A stretch of 64,000 bases of DNA from Geobacteraceae bacterium (GCA_024641085.1 JAHEDT010000011.1:1-64000); one strand, 5' to 3'; shown: positions 1-9,395, counted from the first letter of the stretch. A program made the numbers and translations. The notes: generated by a model from the sequence alone, not told the origin.

Positions 1-4
1 CTTT

Positions 5-118
5 TCGGTGGCAATAGCGTAGGGGTCACACCTGTTCCCATCTCGAACACAGAAGTTAAGCCCTACTGCGCCGATGGTACTGCATGGGCAACTGTGTGGG
101 AGAGTAGGACGCCGCCGA
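5..118 (+). rRNA. rrf: 5S ribosomal RNA
   Basis: A 5S rRNA core is readable: the conserved GAACACAGAAGTTAAGC segment lies at about 45-61, and the 5' end (TCGGTGGC) pairs with the 3' end (GCCGCCGA) to close helix I. The length of about 114 nt fits a bacterial 5S. It is presumably the last gene of an rRNA operon that starts upstream of the window. Exact ends are uncertain by a few bases. Confidence 0.95.
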
Positions 119-128
119 AATTAATTGC

Positions 129-163
129 AAAAGCCCCACCTCTTTTGAGGTGGGGCTTTTTTT
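129..163 (+). terminator. Rho-independent terminator of the rRNA operon
   Basis: A stem AAGCCCCACCTC / GAGGTGGGGCTT with a TTTT loop is followed by a run of seven T. It lies 11 nt after the 5S RNA and ends the plus-strand rRNA transcript. The A-run before the stem could let it also work on the minus strand for the converging peptidase gene. Confidence 0.95.
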
Positions 164-233
164 GTTGAACAATGTATCAGACTGAAGAACCAGCCTCCAC
201 GCTTCAGCCGCTGATCTACCCAATCTCCCACCG

Positions 234-1403
234 TTACAACTTGACCAGGTCGTCCTTAAAACAGGTGAGCCTGCTGGCGCCGTCACTGCCGACGACGAAG
301 GTGTTTTCTATGCCGACCACGCCAATGCCGGGGAAGACGAATTTCGGCTCCACGGCGATGGTCTGGTTGAGCTGCAGGGGGACATTGAAGCCTTTGGCGA
401 GGACTGGTATTTCATCCAGTTCCAGGCCGACCCCGTGGCCGACGAACCTCGCCTGTTCGCCTGGCGGGCCCATGAAGTGGGTACCGAGATTCGCATCTTC
501 GGCCATCTGCGCGGCGAGATCGAAAATCTCGGCGCACAAGGCCCCCGGGCGCATGGCCGCGGCGACTTGCTCCTGAATAGCGCGGGCGGTATCAAACGCC
601 CGATGGAGTTCGTCGGTGAAGTCACCGACGACGAATATCCTGGTCATGTCGAGGATATACCCGTTGAAAGTGCCGGTATAGTCGATCATGATCGGTTCAT
701 TCTGGACGATCTGCTTGGCCGAAGCGCCATGGGGTGAGGCCTCGGACATGCCGGCGCCGGTGACAGCCCCATCGAAAAAGCCTGGTGTGCTGCCCCGGTC
801 CCCGGATACGGCCAGACCCATGAAAAGTTCCTGGTTGTAGGCTCGCATCCTGGTGTAGCCTTCGCCGCCGGCTTTGCGCAGGCGCATTTCGAACTCGGCG
901 GCAAGATCGACTTCGCGCATGCCGGCCGTGAGGAAATCAGGGACCTGGGCGAAGACCGCACAGAGCTGTTCAGCGCCGCGGCGCATGACCTCGAGTTCCC
1001 AGGCGCTCTTGACTGCGCGCAGGTCGCGAACCGGTGACGAGATGTCGCTGAACTGACAACCGGTCAGCAGCTTGCCGTAGTAGTTGTACTGCTGGACCGG
1101 CAGTACATCGAACGTCATGCCGACTCGGCCAGAATTGCCGGCGAGGGTCGCGGCAAATTCCTTGCTGGAGGGGAAGGGGAGCACCTGTTCGACCTGAGCC
1201 TCCGCACGGGCGCGGTCCAGGCTTTTACGTACCAGAAGTTGTGCCTCACCGCTGGCCGCAGCCCAGAAGATACCGTTCTGACGGGTGCCGGTAAAATAGT
1301 AGAGATCGATCGGGTGGCTGATCAGTGCCCCATCGAGCCCCAGTTCACGAAGCTTGTCCTGCAGGCCGGCAATGCGCCCGGCATATTCTCCTTTGCGTGT
1401 CAT
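234..1403 (-). CDS. M24-family metallopeptidase (Xaa-Pro aminopeptidase/creatinase type)
   Basis: Predicted 389-aa cytoplasmic two-domain protein: a creatinase-like N-terminal domain (about 1-130) and a pita-bread catalytic domain (about 135-389). All five dinuclear metal ligands of the family can be placed: D241, D252, H323 (in VGHGVGLELDE), E352 and E366. It should therefore be an active aminopeptidase acting near proline, or a related amidinohydrolase; the substrate cannot be read. The ATG overlaps the stop of the nitroreductase gene by 4 nt (ATGA), so the two are translationally coupled in the icmF operon. The gene ends facing the rRNA operon terminator. Confidence 0.88.
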   Translation of the reverse strand: MTRKGEYAGRIAGLQDKLRELGLDGALISHPIDLYYFTGTRQNGIFWAAASGEAQLLVRKSLDRARAEAQVEQVLPFPSSKEFAATLAGNSGRVGMTFDVLPVQQYNYYGKLLTGCQFSDISSPVRDLRAVKSAWELEVMRRGAEQLCAVFAQVPDFLTAGMREVDLAAEFEMRLRKAGGEGYTRMRAYNQELFMGLAVSGDRGSTPGFFDGAVTGAGMSEASPHGASAKQIVQNEPIMIDYTGTFNGYILDMTRIFVVGDFTDELHRAFDTARAIQEQVAAAMRPGALCAEIFDLAAQMAEDANLGTHFMGPPGEQARFVGHGVGLELDEIPVLAKGFNVPLQLNQTIAVEPKFVFPGIGVVGIENTFVVGSDGASRLTCFKDDLVKL

Positions 1404-1930
1404 ATCTGCCCCCAGCGGTCGTAGAAGATGATTTCCTCGAGAGCTTTGCGTGGCCTGGCCTTCGGCGCCTGGTCCGGATAGCCCAGGGGCGTGACGCCGA
1501 CAACCCGGATACTCTCGGGGATGCCAAGAGCCGCCCGGACGGTCTTCTCTTCGAACCAGCCCATCCAGCAGGTGCCGAGACCTAGGGCATGGGCCGCCAG
1601 ACAGAGATGTTCGAAGGCAATGGCGGTGTCGGCAATGTAATACTCGATGCCGTTTTCGACCCCCGAGGCTGCGGAATCAGCGCAGACCACGATGATCACC
1701 GGCGCCGTTGCGATGGCACGGCTGCCGGGGTTGTCCGCTGGAAAGGCTGCCAGCAGCTTTTCCCTGATTTCCTGGTCTCGTATGACCAGGAAGCGCCAGC
1801 ATTGCAGGTTCTTCCACGAAGGTGCCAGGCGGGCAGCGTCGAGAACCCTTTCGAGCTTGTCGGCTTCGACGTCAACGTCCTTGTACCTGCGGATGCTGCG
1901 GCGATCCCTGATGACCTGGAAAATATCCAA
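1400..1930 (-). CDS. Nitroreductase-family FMN oxidoreductase
   Basis: 176-aa nitroreductase-fold protein. The N-terminal RRSIRRY motif (FMN phosphate contact) and the APSWKNLQ segment are typical, as is the C-terminal GVTPLGYPDQ-type stretch. These enzymes are flavin-dependent NAD(P)H oxidoreductases; the substrate here is unknown. The start is a TTG preceded by AGGAG at 6 nt spacing, and no in-frame ATG fits the conserved N-terminus better. It lies 23 nt after icmF and overlaps the M24 peptidase gene, so it is the middle gene of that operon. Confidence 0.85.
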   Translation of the reverse strand: MDIFQVIRDRRSIRRYKDVDVEADKLERVLDAARLAPSWKNLQCWRFLVIRDQEIREKLLAAFPADNPGSRAIATAPVIIVVCADSAASGVENGIEYYIADTAIAFEHLCLAAHALGLGTCWMGWFEEKTVRAALGIPESIRVVGVTPLGYPDQAPKARPRKALEEIIFYDRWGQI

Positions 1931-1953
1931 TTGCGTCTCCTAACGGAAGCGGC

Positions 1954-4900
1954 TTACATGTTGCGTCGGTACTGGCCGCCGACTTCGTAGAGGGCCGCAC
2001 TGATCTGGCCGAGGGAGGCGACCTTGACGGCCTCCATCAGCTCGGCGAATATGTTGCCGCCGCTTTCGGCCGTTTGTTGCAGGCGTTTGAGGGCCGGGGA
2101 GGCTTGCTCGGCATGTTGCGCCTGGAAGGCGCGCAGGTTGTCGATCTGGTGACGTTTCTCCTCTTCGGTGGAGCGGGCCAGTTCTCCGGGGATCTCGTAT
2201 CCCTGCTCTGCGGTTTTCGGGTTCAGGTAGGTGTTGACACCGATGATCGGCAAGTCACCGGTGTGCTTCCTGTGCTCATAGAGCATGGACTCTTCCTGGA
2301 TCTTGCTGCGCTGGTAGAGGGTTTCCATTGCCCCGAGCACCCCGCCGCGCTGGCTGATCTGCTCGAACTGCTGCAGAACCGCCTCTTCGATCAGGTCCGT
2401 CAATTCTTCGATGATGAAGGAGCCCTGCAGAGGGTTTTCGTTTTTCGCCATCCCGAACTCCTTGTTGATGATCATCTGAATCGCCATTGCCCTTCGGACC
2501 GACTCCTCAGTCGGGGTGGTGATCGCCTCGTCGTAGGCATTGGTGTGCAGCGAGTTGCAGTTGTCGTAGATCGCCATGAGTGCCTGCAAGGTGGTGCGGA
2601 TATCGTTGAAGGACATCTCCTGGGCGTGCAGCGAACGGCCCGAGGTCTGGATGTGGTACTTGAGCATCTGGCTCTTCTGGTTGGCGCCGTAGCGGTCACG
2701 CATGACCACGGCCCATATCCGCCGTGCCACCCTTCCGATCACCGAATATTCGGGATCCAGACCGTTGCTGAAGAAGAACGACAGGTTGCCGGCAAAATCG
2801 TCGATATGCATCCCGCGTGACAGATAGTATTCAACGAAAGTAAAACCATTGGAGAGGGTAAAGGCCAGCTGGCTGATCGGATTGGCGCCCGCTTCGGCGA
2901 TATGGTAGCCGCTGATCGATACCGAGTAGTAATTGCGGACCTTCCTGTCGATGAAATACTGCTGAATATCACCCATCACGCGCAGCGCGAATTCGGTGGT
3001 GAAGATGCAGGTGTTCTGCCCCTGGTCCTCTTTAAGGATGTCCGCCTGCACCGTGCCGCGCACCGTCTGCAGGGTGCAGCTTGTGATTTCGGCCTGCTCC
3101 TCACTTGACGGTTCTCGCCCGTTTTCGCTGCGGAACTTGGCGTTCTGCTGCCGGATGGCGGTGTTCATGAACATCGCCAGCAGCATCGGAGCAGGGCCGT
3201 TGATCGTCAGCGAAACCGATGTCATCGGATCGCAGAGGTCGAAACCTGCGAACAGCTTGTCCATGTCGGTCTGCGTGCAGATCGAGACCCCGCTCATCCC
3301 CACCTTCCCGTAGATATCGGGTCGCTCGTCCGGGTCCTCACCATAGAGGGTGACGCTGTCAAATGCGGTCGAGAGGCGCTTAGCGTCGTCGTCGCGGGTC
3401 AGGTAGTGGAAGCGGCGGTTGGTCCTCTCCGGCGTCCCTTCTCCGGCAAACTGGCGCTTGGGGTCCTCGGCGGTGCGCTTGAAGGGGAAGAGCCCGGCGG
3501 TATAGGGGAAGAACCCGGGAGCGTTCTCCTTCATGGCCCAGCGAATGATTTCGCCATAATCGACAAAATCAGGGAGACAGACCTTGGGGATACGGGTCCC
3601 TGAGAGGGTTGTCGTGGTCAGTTCGGTGCGAATCTCCTTGTCCCGCACCCTGGTGACCATGACGTCCTGCCGATAGGCCTTTTTCAGCTCAGGCCATTTT
3701 TTCAGCAACGTGCGACTCTCCTCACCGAGCGTGGCTTCACGCTGCTCCAGAAGCATGTCGAGGTCAGCGACCTGGCAGCCGCACTGCTCAGCCAACAGTT
3801 GACGGGCTCCGGAAAGTTGGTAGACCTGCCTGCCGATCTGCACCTGCTTTTCGACCTGCTTGCGGTAGGCATTGGCCGTGTGGGCGATTTCCGCAAGGTA
3901 ACCGGTCCTCTCCGGGGGAATGATCAGCTGGGCAATGCTCTGCCCCTCGCCGACTACCAGCTGCGACTGCCAGCCGAGGTCGCACTTGGCGTTGAATTTA
4001 TCGATCAGCGCCCGGTAGAGCCGGTTGACGCCGATATCGTTGAACTGGCTGGCGATCGTGCCGTAGACCGGCAGGTCCTCGTCGGCCGCGTCGAACAGGT
4101 GCCGGTTGCGCCTGTACTGCTTGCGTACGTTGCGCAGGGCGTCTTCGGAGCCGCGCTTCTCCATCTTGTTGAGAGCGATCAGGTCGGCGAAGTCGAGCAT
4201 GTCGATCTTCTCAAGCTGGGTCGGTGCACCGAATTCGCTGGTCATAACGTAGAGTGAAAGGTCGCAGACCTCGACGATGCCGGCGTCGCCTTGGCCGATT
4301 CCGCTGGTTTCGACGACGATCAGATCAAAGCGGGCGGCCTTGAGGACCTCGAGCGCCTCGCGAATTGCCGCAGAAAGTTCGCTGCGCGATTCGCGGGTCG
4401 CCAGCGAGCGCATGAAGACCCTTGGCGTGTCGATGGCATTCATGCGGATGCGGTCGCCGAGCAGCGCTCCGCCGGTGCGTTTGCGGGTCGGATCGACCGA
4501 GAGGATGGCCACAGATCTGTCTTGGAAATCACGCAGGAAACGCCGCACCAGCTCGTCGGTTAGAGAACTTTTGCCTGCGCCGCCGGTGCCGGTGATGCCG
4601 AGTACCGGCACTTGCGCGGCACGCTGGCGAATCTGCTGCTGGGTGGCCTGTAACTGCTCATCAGGATGCTCGACCAGCTGCTCGGCGGCGGTGATCAGCC
4701 TGGCCACCGCCTGCGGGTCGCGCAGCGGCAATCGTTCCATGTCGCTGGAGAGCTGGCGCGGAGGGGCGAAGTCGCACTGCTGGAGCTCGTAGTTGACCAT
4801 CCCCTGCAGCCCCATGCGACGACCGTCCTCGGGTGAAAAGATCTTGCAGATACCGTAATCTTCGAGTTCCTTGATCTCATCCGGCAGGATCACCCCACCG

Positions 4901-5199
4901 CCGCCGCCGAAAATCCGCACATGTCCGGCACCCTTCTCCTGCAGCAGGTCGTACATGAATTTGAAGAATTCCAAGTGCCCCCCCTGGTAGGAGCTGACGG
5001 CAATCCCCTGGGCGTCCTCCTGAATCGCTGCTTGAACAACCTCGTGCACCGAGCGGTTATGCCCGAGATGCACCACTTCAGCGCCCGAGTCCTGCATGAT
5101 GCGGCGCATGATGTTGATCGACACATCATGGCCATCGTAAAGACTGGTCGCGGTGACGAAGCGAATCGGGTGTTTCGGTCTATAGACAGATGTTTCCAT
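1954..5199 (-). CDS. icmF: Fused isobutyryl-CoA mutase IcmF (B12-binding, GTPase and mutase domains)
   Basis: 1081 aa. Domain order: B12-binding domain (about 12-145, with the D22-G-H24 base-off ligand motif), MeaB-like G-protein chaperone (about 195-410, P-loop GTGGAGKS at 204-211), then the acyl-CoA mutase TIM barrel (about 530-1060). This is the IcmF architecture, not stand-alone methylmalonyl-CoA mutase. The substrate pocket agrees: F584 (in KRQFAGEG) and Q728 (in QGQNT) stand where methylmalonyl-CoA mutase has Tyr89 and Arg207. Predicted reaction: butyryl-CoA to isobutyryl-CoA, possibly also isovaleryl/pivalyl-CoA. A strong GGAGG lies 7 nt before the ATG. First gene of an operon with the nitroreductase and peptidase, behind a sigma-54-type promoter. 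Confidence 0.95.
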   Translation of the reverse strand: METSVYRPKHPIRFVTATSLYDGHDVSINIMRRIMQDSGAEVVHLGHNRSVHEVVQAAIQEDAQGIAVSSYQGGHLEFFKFMYDLLQEKGAGHVRIFGGGGGVILPDEIKELEDYGICKIFSPEDGRRMGLQGMVNYELQQCDFAPPRQLSSDMERLPLRDPQAVARLITAAEQLVEHPDEQLQATQQQIRQRAAQVPVLGITGTGGAGKSSLTDELVRRFLRDFQDRSVAILSVDPTRKRTGGALLGDRIRMNAIDTPRVFMRSLATRESRSELSAAIREALEVLKAARFDLIVVETSGIGQGDAGIVEVCDLSLYVMTSEFGAPTQLEKIDMLDFADLIALNKMEKRGSEDALRNVRKQYRRNRHLFDAADEDLPVYGTIASQFNDIGVNRLYRALIDKFNAKCDLGWQSQLVVGEGQSIAQLIIPPERTGYLAEIAHTANAYRKQVEKQVQIGRQVYQLSGARQLLAEQCGCQVADLDMLLEQREATLGEESRTLLKKWPELKKAYRQDVMVTRVRDKEIRTELTTTTLSGTRIPKVCLPDFVDYGEIIRWAMKENAPGFFPYTAGLFPFKRTAEDPKRQFAGEGTPERTNRRFHYLTRDDDAKRLSTAFDSVTLYGEDPDERPDIYGKVGMSGVSICTQTDMDKLFAGFDLCDPMTSVSLTINGPAPMLLAMFMNTAIRQQNAKFRSENGREPSSEEQAEITSCTLQTVRGTVQADILKEDQGQNTCIFTTEFALRVMGDIQQYFIDRKVRNYYSVSISGYHIAEAGANPISQLAFTLSNGFTFVEYYLSRGMHIDDFAGNLSFFFSNGLDPEYSVIGRVARRIWAVVMRDRYGANQKSQMLKYHIQTSGRSLHAQEMSFNDIRTTLQALMAIYDNCNSLHTNAYDEAITTPTEESVRRAMAIQMIINKEFGMAKNENPLQGSFIIEELTDLIEEAVLQQFEQISQRGGVLGAMETLYQRSKIQEESMLYEHRKHTGDLPIIGVNTYLNPKTAEQGYEIPGELARSTEEEKRHQIDNLRAFQAQHAEQASPALKRLQQTAESGGNIFAELMEAVKVASLGQISAALYEVGGQYRRNM

Positions 5200-5308
5200 C
5201 GTGAAGCCTCCTCTGGGTATTTCCGGCGCTTGACCTGCTGCATGGACGCCAGGTGGGCTCAGCGGTGCCTGGTACCATGATACGGATTTTTAACCAATAC
5301 TTTGTTTA

Positions 5309-5323
5309 GCAAGCGGCGTGCCA
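5309..5323 (-). promoter_or_regulatory. Sigma-54 (-24/-12) promoter of the icmF operon
   Basis: Read on the minus strand the site is TGGCACGCCGCTTGC, an exact match to TGGCAC-N5-TTGC. Transcription would start about 12 nt downstream, near 5297, leaving a leader of about 100 nt before icmF. RpoN dependence implies an enhancer-binding activator, which is not encoded nearby. Confidence 0.82.
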
Positions 5324-5594
5324 TGCAGACTGGGCCTGCCGAACTGTGGCAAATGACCTCACCACGGCACTTCCCCACTTGCAGGGCGTTTGCTGTGAGT
5401 ATGATGGTGACGTTGAGCCTGGCCTGTTGTCTACGCTTGTTTACATATCACCAGGGACATTCTCGACGACCGGACAAGGACTAAGAGAACTGTGCGTCGT
5501 TGAATGACCGTAGGTACCGGAAGCACAGACATCCCTCGTAAAACAGCCTGGCAACCGATCCTGTTAAGGGCCACCCGCTCCCTGATGGCCGGGA
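5324..5594. other. Intergenic region upstream of icmF, downstream of moeA
   Basis: About 270 nt with no convincing ORF. It must hold any enhancer site for the sigma-54 promoter, but I could not define a clear palindrome. A short stem GGCCA...TGGCC lies about 20 nt after the moeA stop but lacks a T-run, so it is not a clear terminator. Confidence 0.5.
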
Positions 5595-6809
5595 TCAGTA
5601 ACCCAGGTCGGTGGCTGCTCCGAGCAGATGGACCTTGACCTGGTCGCCGGCAGCGTAACAATCACGCTCCGCATCGAGAATGGCGATCCCCTGGGCGTTG
5701 ATCATCGTGCGCAGAATCCCGGTATTCTGGTCTCCGGGGCTGGCTGCCAGCATCATGCCGTCTTCATCCAGCTTGAGTGAAACGCGCATGAGCTGCACAC
5801 GCCCGGCCTTCTTCTTGTAGGGGATCTCCAGTCGTGCTTTGAAGAGCGGTTTGAGAACCGTTCGATGGCCCATCATTTTCAGGAGTGCCGGGCGCACGAA
5901 CTCCTCGAAAGTGAGCATGGTTGAGACCGGGTTGCCTGGCAGGGAGAAGACCGGCACATTGCCCTTCATGCCGAAGGCCGTCGGCTTGCCCGGCTTGATA
6001 TTGATTTTCCAGAAATGCTGCCTGACGTCGAGCTCATCGAGGACCTCGCGAACCAGGTCGCAGTCGCCTGCGGAGACCCCGGCCGAGGTGATCAGGGCAT
6101 CGGCCTGCAACCCCTCGAGGAGCTTTACGCGCAGGCTCTCGCGGTTGTCACGGGCAATGCCGAGTAACAAGGGCACGCCGCCAATCTCCTTGATCGCTGC
6201 GGCCAGCGCCCAGGAGTTGCTGTTGATGACTCCACCGGCGCAGCGCTGCTGATCGATCTCCTGCAGTTCGTCGCCGGTGGCGAGGATCGCCACCCGAGCC
6301 TGCCGGTGCACCCGTACCGATGCCATGCCCAGGGAGGCGAGCAGGCTGATCTCCGCAGGACGCAGCACGGTTCCCGAGTCAATCACCCGGTCGCCGGGAC
6401 GGATATCCTCCCCCTGTCGGCGAATGTGATCGCCCGGTGTGACCGTGCCGAGCAGTCGGATCTGGTCGGGAAACTCCACGGTTTCCTCGAAGGGCACCAC
6501 GGCATCGGCCCCAGGCGGTACCGGTGCGCCGGTCATGATCTTGATCGCACTCCCCGGGATGATCTGGCCGTCAGTGTTGCAGCCGGCCGGAAGATAACCT
6601 TTGACCGGCAGCAGGGTGCCTGGGGTGCAGTCTGCGGCCCGCACTGCGTAGCCGTCCATAGCCGAGTTGTCGAATGCCGGCAGCGTTTGGCCGGAGATGA
6701 CCGCTGTGGCCACCGCACGTCCTGCGGCTTCGAGCAGTGCGGCGTCCTCGATCGGCAGAAGTCCTACTGCGGCTAGGATCTGTTCACGGGCCTCATAATA
6801 GGAAAGCAT
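5595..6809 (-). CDS. moeA: Molybdopterin molybdenumtransferase MoeA
   Basis: 404 aa, the normal length of MoeA. The N-terminal region with FDNSAMDGYA, the central molybdopterin-binding domain with TSAGVSAGDCD (compare SGGVSVGDYD) and PGNPVSTM, and a C-terminal beta-barrel are all present. It inserts molybdate or tungstate into adenylylated molybdopterin in the cytoplasm. It is the last gene of tupA-tupB-moeA (27 nt after tupB), so here it probably serves tungsten insertion for the aldehyde:ferredoxin oxidoreductase encoded upstream. Likely controlled by the leader riboswitch before tupA. Confidence 0.95.
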   Translation of the reverse strand: MLSYYEAREQILAAVGLLPIEDAALLEAAGRAVATAVISGQTLPAFDNSAMDGYAVRAADCTPGTLLPVKGYLPAGCNTDGQIIPGSAIKIMTGAPVPPGADAVVPFEETVEFPDQIRLLGTVTPGDHIRRQGEDIRPGDRVIDSGTVLRPAEISLLASLGMASVRVHRQARVAILATGDELQEIDQQRCAGGVINSNSWALAAAIKEIGGVPLLLGIARDNRESLRVKLLEGLQADALITSAGVSAGDCDLVREVLDELDVRQHFWKINIKPGKPTAFGMKGNVPVFSLPGNPVSTMLTFEEFVRPALLKMMGHRTVLKPLFKARLEIPYKKKAGRVQLMRVSLKLDEDGMMLAASPGDQNTGILRTMINAQGIAILDAERDCYAAGDQVKVHLLGAATDLGY

Positions 6810-6836
6810 GGATATTGCCCTTCAGCTTAATGGCTG

Positions 6837-7523
6837 TCAGCGTTGCTGCAGCAGATTCAAACCCAGGTTAACCAACAGCGCCACTCCCAGAAGGATCATG
6901 CCGAGGGCCAGGCCGAAGGCGAACTCGCCTTTGCTGGTTTCCAGGGCGATGGCGGTGGTCATGGTCCGGGTGCTGTTGCGAATGTTGCCGCCGAGCATCA
7001 TCGCCACTCCGACCTCGGCGACCACCCTCCCGAAACCGGCGATCACCGCGGCCATCACCCCGAAGCGTATTTCCCGCAACAGTTGGTGGGCGGCCTGCAG
7101 GCGAGTCGCTCCAAGGGTCAGGGCGGTTTTGATGATCCTTTCATCGGCACCAGCCACCGCGGCCAGCACCAGGTTGGCCACGATCGGAGCAGCCAGAACC
7201 GTCTGCCCGGCGATCATCGCCAGCGGGGTAAAGAGCAGACCCAGGGGGCCGAGGGGCCCCTGGCGGCTGAACAGGCCAAACAGCAGCAGGCCGACCACCA
7301 CTGTCGGCAGTGCCATCAGGGTGTTGAGCAGGGTGATGGCCAGCCGCCGGCCGCTGAAACGGCTGGTCCCCAGCCATAGTCCCAGCGGAATCCCCGCCAG
7401 TCCGGAGAGCAGAGTCGCACAGCCGGACGTATAGAGGGAGGTCCAGACCGCCATCCTGACCTCGTGGTCGAAGCTGAAGATCAGTTCCAGCGCCTTGAGC
7501 AGTGAATCGAGCAGGTAGCTCAA
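6837..7523 (-). CDS. tupB: Tungstate ABC transporter permease TupB
   Basis: 228-aa integral membrane protein with about five or six hydrophobic helices and the BPD-transporter permease loop (EVGVAMMLGGNIRNSTRTMTT region near residues 170-190) that contacts the ATPase. Length and context (TTTSTDNS-type binding protein upstream, moeA downstream) point to TupB rather than ModB. The start is a TTG preceded by AAGAGG; no ATG exists before residue 24. It lies 9 nt after tupA. Confidence 0.9.
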   Translation of the reverse strand: MSYLLDSLLKALELIFSFDHEVRMAVWTSLYTSGCATLLSGLAGIPLGLWLGTSRFSGRRLAITLLNTLMALPTVVVGLLLFGLFSRQGPLGPLGLLFTPLAMIAGQTVLAAPIVANLVLAAVAGADERIIKTALTLGATRLQAAHQLLREIRFGVMAAVIAGFGRVVAEVGVAMMLGGNIRNSTRTMTTAIALETSKGEFAFGLALGMILLGVALLVNLGLNLLQQR

Positions 7524-7532
7524 GAGAACCTC

Positions 7533-8333
7533 TTACTGCTGCACGTAGAAGAGCTGCTCGCCGCTTATGCGGAAGCCGGTGATCAGGTCCCGGCCCTGCG
7601 TCGAGGTCAGGTAGCCGAGAAACTTCTTCGCCAGATCGACCTTGACGTGGGAATGCCTCTGCGGGTTGACCATGATCACCCCGTAGGGGTTGAAGAGCCC
7701 CGGGTCCCCTTCGACCACGATCTTGAGGTCGGTCTTGGTCTTGTAGGCCAGGTAAGTGCCGCGATCGCTCAGGGTGTAGCCGCCGCGTTCGGTCGCCATG
7801 GTGATGACCTCGCCCATGCCGCGCCCGGCCTCCAGGTACCAGCTGCCGGACGGTGAGATGGCGGCGGCCTTCCAGAGCTGTTTTTCCCGGGTGTGGGTGC
7901 CGGAGTCGTCGCCACGGGAGACGAAGGTCGCCGTGGCCGCCGCGATCTTGCCGAGCGCCGCCGCGGCATTCTTGCTGCCGGCGATGCCGGCCGGGTCAGC
8001 CGCCGGGCCGAGGATGACGAAGTCGTTGTACATGACATCGCGGCGGTCGACACCGAAGCCTTCGGCGACGAACTTGTCCTCCAGACTGCGGGCGTGGACC
8101 AGGACCACGTCGACATCGCCGGTCTCGCCGAGCTTGATCGCCTTGCCGGTGCCGACGGCGATTACGTCGACCTGGCAGTCATTCGCCTGCTCGAATGGCG
8201 GGAGCAGTTCGGCGAGCAGTCCCGAATTGTCTGTCGAGGTGGTGGTCGCCAGGCGCAGGTGCTCCTTGGCCAGTGCCGGGCTGGCCATCAACAGCAGGAC
8301 CATCAGAAATAATGTCTTTTGCACAATCTTCAT
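7533..8333 (-). CDS. tupA: Tungstate-binding periplasmic protein TupA
   Basis: 266 aa from the ATG at 8333, which has GGAGG about 6 nt upstream. A longer in-frame reading to 8462 would translate the riboswitch and is rejected. A signal peptide (about 1-21, ending ASPALA) precedes the mature start with the TTTSTDNSGLL motif, the oxyanion-binding signature of TupA. It captures tungstate for TupB/TupC. First gene after the leader riboswitch, so its expression and that of tupB and moeA should fall when the cofactor is abundant. Confidence 0.93.
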   Translation of the reverse strand: MKIVQKTLFLMVLLLMASPALAKEHLRLATTTSTDNSGLLAELLPPFEQANDCQVDVIAVGTGKAIKLGETGDVDVVLVHARSLEDKFVAEGFGVDRRDVMYNDFVILGPAADPAGIAGSKNAAAALGKIAAATATFVSRGDDSGTHTREKQLWKAAAISPSGSWYLEAGRGMGEVITMATERGGYTLSDRGTYLAYKTKTDLKIVVEGDPGLFNPYGVIMVNPQRHSHVKVDLAKKFLGYLTSTQGRDLITGFRISGEQLFYVQQ

Positions 8334-8354
8334 CTCTTCCTCCCAATCGAACGC

Positions 8355-8381
8355 AAAAAGCGCCTTCCGGTTGAAAGGCGC
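8355..8381 (-). terminator. Leader attenuator hairpin of the tupA riboswitch
   Basis: On the minus strand GCGCCTT and AAGGCGC form a 7-bp stem (two more G-C/G-U pairs possible inside) followed by TTTTT. It ends 22 nt before the tupA start codon and directly follows the structured leader, so it is the likely expression platform: termination when ligand is bound. Confidence 0.8.
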
Positions 8382-8398
8382 GCACAACCCCACTCTGG

Positions 8399-8479
8399 GG
8401 CTGTCAGTCTCCTTTCCAAGCACGGGAGGTCTGGTCGTTTCCCACCAAACCCATAGGTTCACAGACCACGGCGACAGCC
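8399..8479 (-). ncRNA. Putative molybdenum/tungsten-cofactor (Moco-type) riboswitch
   Basis: The minus-strand leader of tupA folds well. A closing stem GGCTGTC / GACAGCC (8473-8479 with 8399-8405) encloses a second stem GGTCTG / CAGACC. There is also a GTTT...AAAC or AACC...GGTT hairpin, and a CTCC...GGAG helix near the 3' side. The Moco RNA motif is known upstream of tungstate transporter and moeA genes, and a terminator follows immediately. Family membership is judged from context and overall layout, not from a covariance search. A small hairpin CCCC-AGAGT-GGGG (8388-8400) overlaps the 3' strand of the closing stem. Confidence 0.62.
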
Positions 8480-8582
8480 GGCAGGCCGGAGAACTCGGAG
8501 TATTACAGCGATGTTTTGTTGCTGCCGCCCGCGGCGACCCGACTGGGCGCCGCGGACCGCGTTGAAATTGTCTGTTACTCTG

Positions 8583-9281
8583 TCAGGCGTTGCCGTAGCG
8601 GGCTTGCGCCGCGGGCTGGGTCGGCCAGTCCAGGTGCTGCAGCCGACCTCCCTGCAGATGAATCTGCGCACCGCCAAGCCGTCTTGGCTGTGCGCTATCG
8701 TGGGTGGCAACTACCAGACTCATCCCCTGTCCCGGCAGGGTGACCAGGAAGCGCTCCAGGGCTTCCACCTGGCCGGCATCCAGGTTTGCGGTCGGTTCGT
8801 CGAGCAATAGCAGTTTTGGCTGCAGGGCCAGGGCCCTGGCCAGGGCCACGCGGCGGGTCTCGCCTCCGGAAAGCTCCCTGGCCAGACGCTGATTGAAGCC
8901 TTGCAATCCGGTAATTTCCAGGGCCTGGTCGATGCGCTGCCGGAGCTGTTGGCCCTGGAGCCCGCGCAGCTTGAGGCCGAAAGCCAGGTTCTCGTCGACG
9001 GTTCCGAACAGGAGCAGCGGGTTCTGTTCGAGCAGGGTGATCTGTTGACGCAATCGGTGCAGAGGCCTTGCCTGCCATATCACTTCCTGGCCTGCAAAGC
9101 GCATGCTGCCGCCTTTCCTGGGCGGCATGAGCAAAGCCAGCAATTGCAGAAGGCTGCTCTTTCCTGAGCCGTTTTCCCCATGCAGGGTGTAGAGACGGTC
9201 GGCTTCCAGGAGAAGTTGCTCGATGCTCAGGCAGAATGCTCCGCGTCGTAATTCGATATTGTTCAGTTCGTAAATCGCCAT
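8583..9281 (-). CDS. tupC: Tungstate ABC transporter ATP-binding protein TupC
   Basis: 232-aa ABC ATPase: Walker A GENGSGKS (about 35-42), Q-loop, signature LSGGETRR, Walker B LLLLDEPTA, and the switch histidine in ATHDS. It energises TupB. Unusually it lies upstream of the riboswitch, so it is separated from tupAB by about 250 nt of regulatory DNA and would escape attenuation unless the transcripts are joined. It begins with an ATG 114 nt after the hydrolase gene, enough room for its own promoter. Confidence 0.9.
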   Translation of the reverse strand: MAIYELNNIELRRGAFCLSIEQLLLEADRLYTLHGENGSGKSSLLQLLALLMPPRKGGSMRFAGQEVIWQARPLHRLRQQITLLEQNPLLLFGTVDENLAFGLKLRGLQGQQLRQRIDQALEITGLQGFNQRLARELSGGETRRVALARALALQPKLLLLDEPTANLDAGQVEALERFLVTLPGQGMSLVVATHDSAQPRRLGGAQIHLQGGRLQHLDWPTQPAAQARYGNA

Positions 9282-9395
9282 GCGCCGCAGGCTCCAGTGA
9301 AACCGGTGTTCTTATTAACAGGAATTTATCCTATAAGGGGCAGCTTCGCAATATTCTTTTCGGTTTTCCGGGCAGGGATGGCCAGTGCACTTCCC

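Noticed and set aside
5324-5594. A riboswitch (for example cobalamin) before icmF
   Set aside because: No B12-box-like sequence or coherent fold could be found on the minus strand; a sigma-54 promoter explains the region better.
8334-8462. Extending tupA upstream to the in-frame start at 8462
   Set aside because: It would translate the attenuator hairpin and aptamer; the ATG at 8333 has a strong GGAGG and a proper signal peptide.
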